From Caulobacter segnis (GTDB lineage: Bacteria; Pseudomonadota; Alphaproteobacteria; Caulobacterales; Caulobacteraceae), in the NCBI RefSeq assembly GCF_003243465.1, contig NZ_QFQZ01000026.1, forward strand, positions 1-53,472: 53,472 nt of DNA. Direction: 5' to 3'. Below are positions 50,051-53,472 of this stretch, one piece after another. Position 1 is the stretch's first letter. Each line of letters begins with the position of its first letter. Both the position numbers and the translations under genes were made by a program. The notes beneath the pieces were generated by a model. The model was not told where the DNA came from. It ran no database searches and saw only the letters and a program-made list of their open reading frames with translations.

Positions 50051-51534
50051 TGGACGGCGCGACCAGTATCGCCGGTGCGGGTCTGGGCCTGGCCCGGCCC
50101 GACCTTCTACGCCAGGCGGCCTATATCGACGGGCGGTGGATCGCCACGGCCGCCCAGATCGACGTCACGTCGCCGGCGTCCGGCGCGCGCTTGGGCGGCG
50201 TTCCCGATCTGGGCGCGGACGCCGCCGAGCGCGCGGTGAGCGCCGCCCAAGCGGCGTTCGGACCCTGGAGCCGGCTGAGCGCCAAGGCGCGCGGCGCGAT
50301 CCTGCGGCGCTGGCGCGACCTGATCCTGGAGAACGCCGACGACCTGGCCCGGCTGATGACCGCCGAGCAAGGCAAGCCGCTGGCCGAGGCCAAGGGCGAG
50401 GTGCTGTACGCGGCCGGCTTCCTGGAGTGGTTCGCCGAGGAGGCCAAGCGCGTCTACGGCGACATCATCCCCGGCCACGACGCCGCCAAGCGCCTGATGG
50501 TGCTCAAGCAGCCCATCGGCGTGGTCGCGGCGGTGACGCCGTGGAATTTCCCGGCGGCGATGATCACGCGCAAGGTCGGCCCGGCCCTGGCGGTCGGCTG
50601 CACGGTGGTGCTGAAGCCCTCGGAGCTGACCCCGTTCAGCGCCCTGGCCTTGGCGCTCCTGGGCGAGGAAGCCGGCGTGCCGCCCGGCGTGTTCAACGTC
50701 GTCACCGGCCAGGCCGCGCCGATCGGCGAAGTCCTCACCGGCGATCCGCGCGTCCGCAAGTTCACCTTCACCGGCTCGACGCCGGTCGGCAAGATGCTGG
50801 CCGCCCGCTGCATGGCCACGGTCAAGCGCGTGTCGCTTGAACTGGGCGGCAACGCGCCCTTCATCGTCTTCGACGACGCCGATCTCGACAAGGCGGTCGA
50901 GGGGGCGATGGCCTCGAAATTCCGCAACACCGGCCAGACCTGCGTTTGCGCCAACCGCCTGCTGGTGCAGGCCGGCGTCTACGACGCCTTCGCGGACAAG
51001 CTGGCGGCGCGGGTCGAGCGCCTGGTGGTCGGCGACGGACTGGCCGGTCCGACCGACCAGGGGCCGCTGATCAACGCCGCCGCCGCGGCCAAGGTCGCCC
51101 GTCATGTCGAGGACGCCGTCGCCGGCGGGGCCAGGGTGCTGACCGGCGGCGCGGCCCTGCCGGGCGAAGGCTTCTTCTACGCCCCCACGGTGCTGACCGG
51201 CGTAACCCGCCACATGCTGCTGGCCAACGAGGAGACCTTTGGTCCGGTGGCCGGCCTGATCCGCTTCGAGACCGAAGCCGAGGCCATCGAGATCGCCAAC
51301 GACACCTCGGCGGGCCTGGCGGCCTACCTGTTCACCCGCGACCTCGACCGCTCGTGGCGGGTCGCGGAGGCGCTGGAATACGGGATGGTCGGGCTGAACA
51401 CCGGCCTGATCTCGACCGAGGTCGCGCCGTTCGGCGGGGTCAAGGAGTCGGGCCTGGGCCGAGAAGGCTCGCGGCACGGCGTCGACGAGTTCGTCGAACT
51501 CAAACTTCTGTGCAGCGATATCGCGGGGGCGTAA
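50050..51534 (+). CDS. gabD: Succinate-semialdehyde dehydrogenase-like aldehyde dehydrogenase
   Basis: Oxidises succinic semialdehyde, the GabT product, to succinate with NAD(P)+. The 494 residues are typical of GabD. Conserved points are QGKPLAEAKGEV, TPWNFPAAMITRKVGPALA, KPSELTPFSALAL, FTGSTPVGKML, the catalytic base in ELGGNAPF (Glu264) and nucleophile in NTGQTCVCANR (Cys298); the C-X-C pair after Gln is usual for GabD and often redox-sensitive. It starts within the stop of the aminotransferase gene (ATGA overlap) and ends 5 bases before the cupin gene. Confidence 0.93.
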   Translation: MDGATSIAGAGLGLARPDLLRQAAYIDGRWIATAAQIDVTSPASGARLGGVPDLGADAAERAVSAAQAAFGPWSRLSAKARGAILRRWRDLILENADDLARLMTAEQGKPLAEAKGEVLYAAGFLEWFAEEAKRVYGDIIPGHDAAKRLMVLKQPIGVVAAVTPWNFPAAMITRKVGPALAVGCTVVLKPSELTPFSALALALLGEEAGVPPGVFNVVTGQAAPIGEVLTGDPRVRKFTFTGSTPVGKMLAARCMATVKRVSLELGGNAPFIVFDDADLDKAVEGAMASKFRNTGQTCVCANRLLVQAGVYDAFADKLAARVERLVVGDGLAGPTDQGPLINAAAAAKVARHVEDAVAGGARVLTGGAALPGEGFFYAPTVLTGVTRHMLLANEETFGPVAGLIRFETEAEAIEIANDTSAGLAAYLFTRDLDRSWRVAEALEYGMVGLNTGLISTEVAPFGGVKESGLGREGSRHGVDEFVELKLLCSDIAGA

Positions 51535-51539
51535 GGGCC

Positions 51540-51896
51540 ATGATCATCAAATTCGCGCCGGCCGAACTCTTCGCCGCCATGCCGCCGGGCAATCCCGCGC
51601 CGGTTCCGATCGGCGAGCCGGTCTCGCAGATCGCCGTGCGCAGCTTCGTCTCCAAAGCCGCGTCCACCACGCGGACGGGCGTGTGGGAGTGCAGTCCCGG
51701 CCGCTGGCGGCGCCAGGTGCTGGCCGCCGAGTTCTGCGTCTTCCTGGAAGGCGACTGCGTGTTCGAGCCCGACGAGGGCGAGCCCATCCAGATCGTGGCG
51801 GGCGAGGCCGTGTACTTCCCGGCCAACACCGGCGGTGTCTGGACGATCAAGACCACGGCCCGCAAGGCCTATGTCATCTTCGATGAAGCCCAATGA
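51540..51896 (+). CDS. Cupin domain protein (DUF861 type)
   Basis: An 118-residue single-domain cupin from ATG 51540. The core SPGRWRRQVLAAEFCVFLEGDCVFEPDEGEP-like stretch and IVAGEAVYFPANTGGVWTI are the two cupin motifs of the DUF861 group; the usual first-motif histidines are not evident, so metal binding is uncertain. Similar cupins accompany amine oxidase and aminotransferase genes in catabolic operons and may act on an unstable intermediate or serve as a ligand sensor. It overlaps the following FAD oxidase gene by 4 bases (ATGA). Confidence 0.86.
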   Translation: MIIKFAPAELFAAMPPGNPAPVPIGEPVSQIAVRSFVSKAASTTRTGVWECSPGRWRRQVLAAEFCVFLEGDCVFEPDEGEPIQIVAGEAVYFPANTGGVWTIKTTARKAYVIFDEAQ

Positions 51897-53302
51897 ACAT
51901 GCGGCCGCAAAACCTCACGGCCGCTTCGGCCTATCGTGAGACCAGCTACTGGCTGGAGACCTGCCGGGACGACCTGACGCCACGGGCGCCGCTGAGCGGC
52001 CAAGTGACGGTGGACGTCGCGATCCTGGGCGGCGGCTATTCGGGACTGTGGACCGCTTATTATCTGCTGCGGGACAATCCGGGCCTGGAGGTCGCCATTC
52101 TGGAGAAGGACATCTGCGGCTATGGCGCGTCCGGGCGCAACGGCGGCTGGTGTTCGTCGCGCTATCCGCTCGACGCGGCGACCCTGGCCAACCGCTACGG
52201 CGTCGAGGTCGGCCACAAGACCTTGCAGGCGATGTACGACGCGGTGGAGGAGGTCGGCCGCGTCTGCGCCCGGGAAGGGATCGACGCCGAGTACCGTCAG
52301 ACCGGCATTCTGAGCCTGGCGCGGGGCAAGGCGCAGTTGCCCGCGATCCAGCGCGCCCACAGCGCCTATGAACGCCTCGGCTTTGGCGACCAGAACCGCC
52401 TGCTTGGCGCAGAGGCGGCCCGCGAGAAGGTTCACGCGACGCAGGTCGAGGGCGCGCTCTATTCTCCCAAGAGCGCCACGGTGCATCCGGCCAAGCTGGT
52501 CCGCGGCCTGGCGCGGGCGATCGAGCGCCTGGGCGGGGTGATCTACGAGGGTTCGGCGGTGACGCGCTTCGAGCCTGGCGACAGTCCGCGCCTGCACACC
52601 GACAACGGCCTTCTGATCGCGCGCAAGGCCATGGTGGCGGCGGGGGAGGCCTATCTGACCCAGCAGCCGCGCTATCGGCGGGCGCTGCTGCCGATGTCCT
52701 CCCTGATCGTGCTGACCGAGCCGCTCAGCGCCCGGCAGTGGTCGAGCATCGGCTGGGCGGGCGGCGAGGGGCTGGGCTCGCAGGTCAACATGGTCGACTA
52801 CCTGACCAAGACCACCGACGGCCGGATTCTCTACGGCAGTCGCGGCGCGCCTTATCACATGCGCTCCAACATGGATCAGCCGTGGGACGCGGCCACGGCC
52901 AAGGCGATGCGCGAAACCCTGGTGGAGTGGTTTCCGGCGCTGGAAGGGGTGGCCTTCACCCACAGTTGGGCGGGGTACCTGGGCGTGTCGCGCGATTGGA
53001 CGCCGACGGTCAGCTTCGATCCCAGCACCAAGATCGGCCAGCTGTTCGGTTATACGGGCCGGGGCGTCTCGACGACAAACATCTCGGCGCGGATCCTGGC
53101 GGGGAAGATCACCGGCAGGCCGACGGGACTCGAGTTTCTGCCAAGCGTCGACAACCGCTCGCCGCGGTGGGAGCCCGAGCCTCTGCGCTGGCTGGGCGTT
53201 CGCTACGTGCAGGACGGGTTCGCGCGGATGGACGCGGCGATGAAGGCGGGACGTCCCGCGCCCCTCGACGCGCCTCTGGTCCGTCTGCTCAGCAAGCAGT
53301 AG
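51893..53302 (+). CDS. FAD-dependent amine oxidoreductase (DAO/PuuB-like)
   Basis: A 469-residue flavoprotein of the D-amino-acid oxidase superfamily. The FAD loop VDVAILGGGYSGLWTAYYL is near residue 40, LEKDICGYGASGRNGGW follows, and the C-terminal GYTGRGVSTTNISARILA closes the flavin site. The RNGGW segment and overall length match gamma-glutamylputrescine oxidase (PuuB/OrdL) relatives, which release an aldehyde and ammonia from polyamine derivatives. With GabT and GabD this fits putrescine or a similar amine broken down to succinate. Start is ATG 51893, overlapping the cupin stop. Confidence 0.92.
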   Translation: MNMRPQNLTAASAYRETSYWLETCRDDLTPRAPLSGQVTVDVAILGGGYSGLWTAYYLLRDNPGLEVAILEKDICGYGASGRNGGWCSSRYPLDAATLANRYGVEVGHKTLQAMYDAVEEVGRVCAREGIDAEYRQTGILSLARGKAQLPAIQRAHSAYERLGFGDQNRLLGAEAAREKVHATQVEGALYSPKSATVHPAKLVRGLARAIERLGGVIYEGSAVTRFEPGDSPRLHTDNGLLIARKAMVAAGEAYLTQQPRYRRALLPMSSLIVLTEPLSARQWSSIGWAGGEGLGSQVNMVDYLTKTTDGRILYGSRGAPYHMRSNMDQPWDAATAKAMRETLVEWFPALEGVAFTHSWAGYLGVSRDWTPTVSFDPSTKIGQLFGYTGRGVSTTNISARILAGKITGRPTGLEFLPSVDNRSPRWEPEPLRWLGVRYVQDGFARMDAAMKAGRPAPLDAPLVRLLSKQ

Positions 53303-53334
53303 GGCTGTCACGACCGACGGCCGACGAGGATGTG

Positions 53335-53472
53335 ATGAAAGCTCAGCGCGCGACGGTGGTGCTGTTCGCCTGCTTCGGCGTGCGCGCCGAGCCCTGGCTG
53401 GCGGCGCTGTCTCAGGCCGCGCCGGATTTCGAGTGGCGGCTCTGGCCCGACGCCGGTGACGCGCGCGAGATC
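53335..53472 (+). CDS. D-2-hydroxyacid dehydrogenase (GhrA-like), partial
   Basis: Only 46 residues are present before the right edge. ATG 53335 follows GAGGA. The start, with VVLFACFGVRAEPWLAAL and PDFEWRLWPDAGDAREI, matches the N-terminus of glyoxylate/hydroxypyruvate reductase A type proteins. Such enzymes reduce 2-keto acids with NADPH. It begins 32 bases after the amine oxidase and is probably in the same operon. The assignment rests on a short segment. Confidence 0.65.
   Translation, partial: MKAQRATVVLFACFGVRAEPWLAALSQAAPDFEWRLWPDAGDAREI

Noticed and set aside
1..53472. tRNA, rRNA, CRISPR array, insertion sequence or prophage
   Set aside because: No such sequence pattern, transposase or integrase was seen anywhere in the window.

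Overview
The window is high-GC DNA, densely coding on both strands, without rRNA, tRNA, CRISPR or insertion sequences. Gene content points to an alphaproteobacterium of the Caulobacter type: four TonB-dependent receptors (two over 1,000 residues), a FecI/FecR unit, an NdvA/ChvA-type exporter, signal-peptide-bearing salvage enzymes, and GTG/TTG starts backed by strong Shine-Dalgarno sequences. The genus is an inference. Both edges cut a gene.

Layout. 1-4.4 kb (minus): PQQ-type sugar dehydrogenase (cut), Gfo/Idh/MocA oxidoreductase, and a hydratase-MFS pair ending in a clear terminator. 4.5-5.4 kb: solitary BlaI-type repressor and a small secreted protein. 5.4-12.6 kb (minus): otsB-otsA trehalose synthesis, a TonB receptor with a disordered Gly-rich insertion, and a GH15 glucoamylase/trehalase-like gene interrupted by one in-frame TAA. 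12.8-16.5 kb: YcbB-type L,D-transpeptidase, YcbK-type protein, a small membrane protein, a DUF4337 protein and a GFA-family zinc protein. 16.5-19.7 kb: pstS with a three-repeat Pho box, divergent from a cobalamin riboswitch leading cobO and a DUF1636 protein, then a DUF2799 lipoprotein. 19.7-22.2 kb: class A penicillin-binding protein, then a gene-free stretch with a candidate CCUCC-type small RNA and an inverted pair of palindromic repeats.

22.2-27.2 kb (minus): a likely copper locus, DUF2946 - TonB receptor - PepSY membrane protein - PCuAC chaperone - SCO. 27.3-33.2 kb: a surface-glycan group with a glycosyltransferase/UDP-galactopyranose mutase fusion, a GH1 protein with a shrunken RmlD-like tail, and an NdvA-type exporter. 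33.4-40.8 kb: class II cyclic-nucleotide phosphodiesterase, exported NUP-family protein, Oar-like TonB receptor and exported adenosine deaminase, followed at 40.9-47.5 kb by ECF sigma - FecR - TonB receptor - PhoD phosphatase. Together these suggest stepwise degradation and uptake of extracellular nucleotides and phosphoesters. 47.7 kb to the end (plus): LysR regulator, GabT-like aminotransferase, GabD-like dehydrogenase, cupin, FAD amine oxidase and a cut 2-hydroxyacid dehydrogenase, a tightly overlapping amine/GABA catabolic operon.

The observations most worth follow-up are the GH15 nonsense codon, the orphan small-RNA candidate, the GT-UGM/GH1/NdvA group, the exported nucleotide-salvage locus and the copper cluster. 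All functions are read from motifs and context; no database search was possible.
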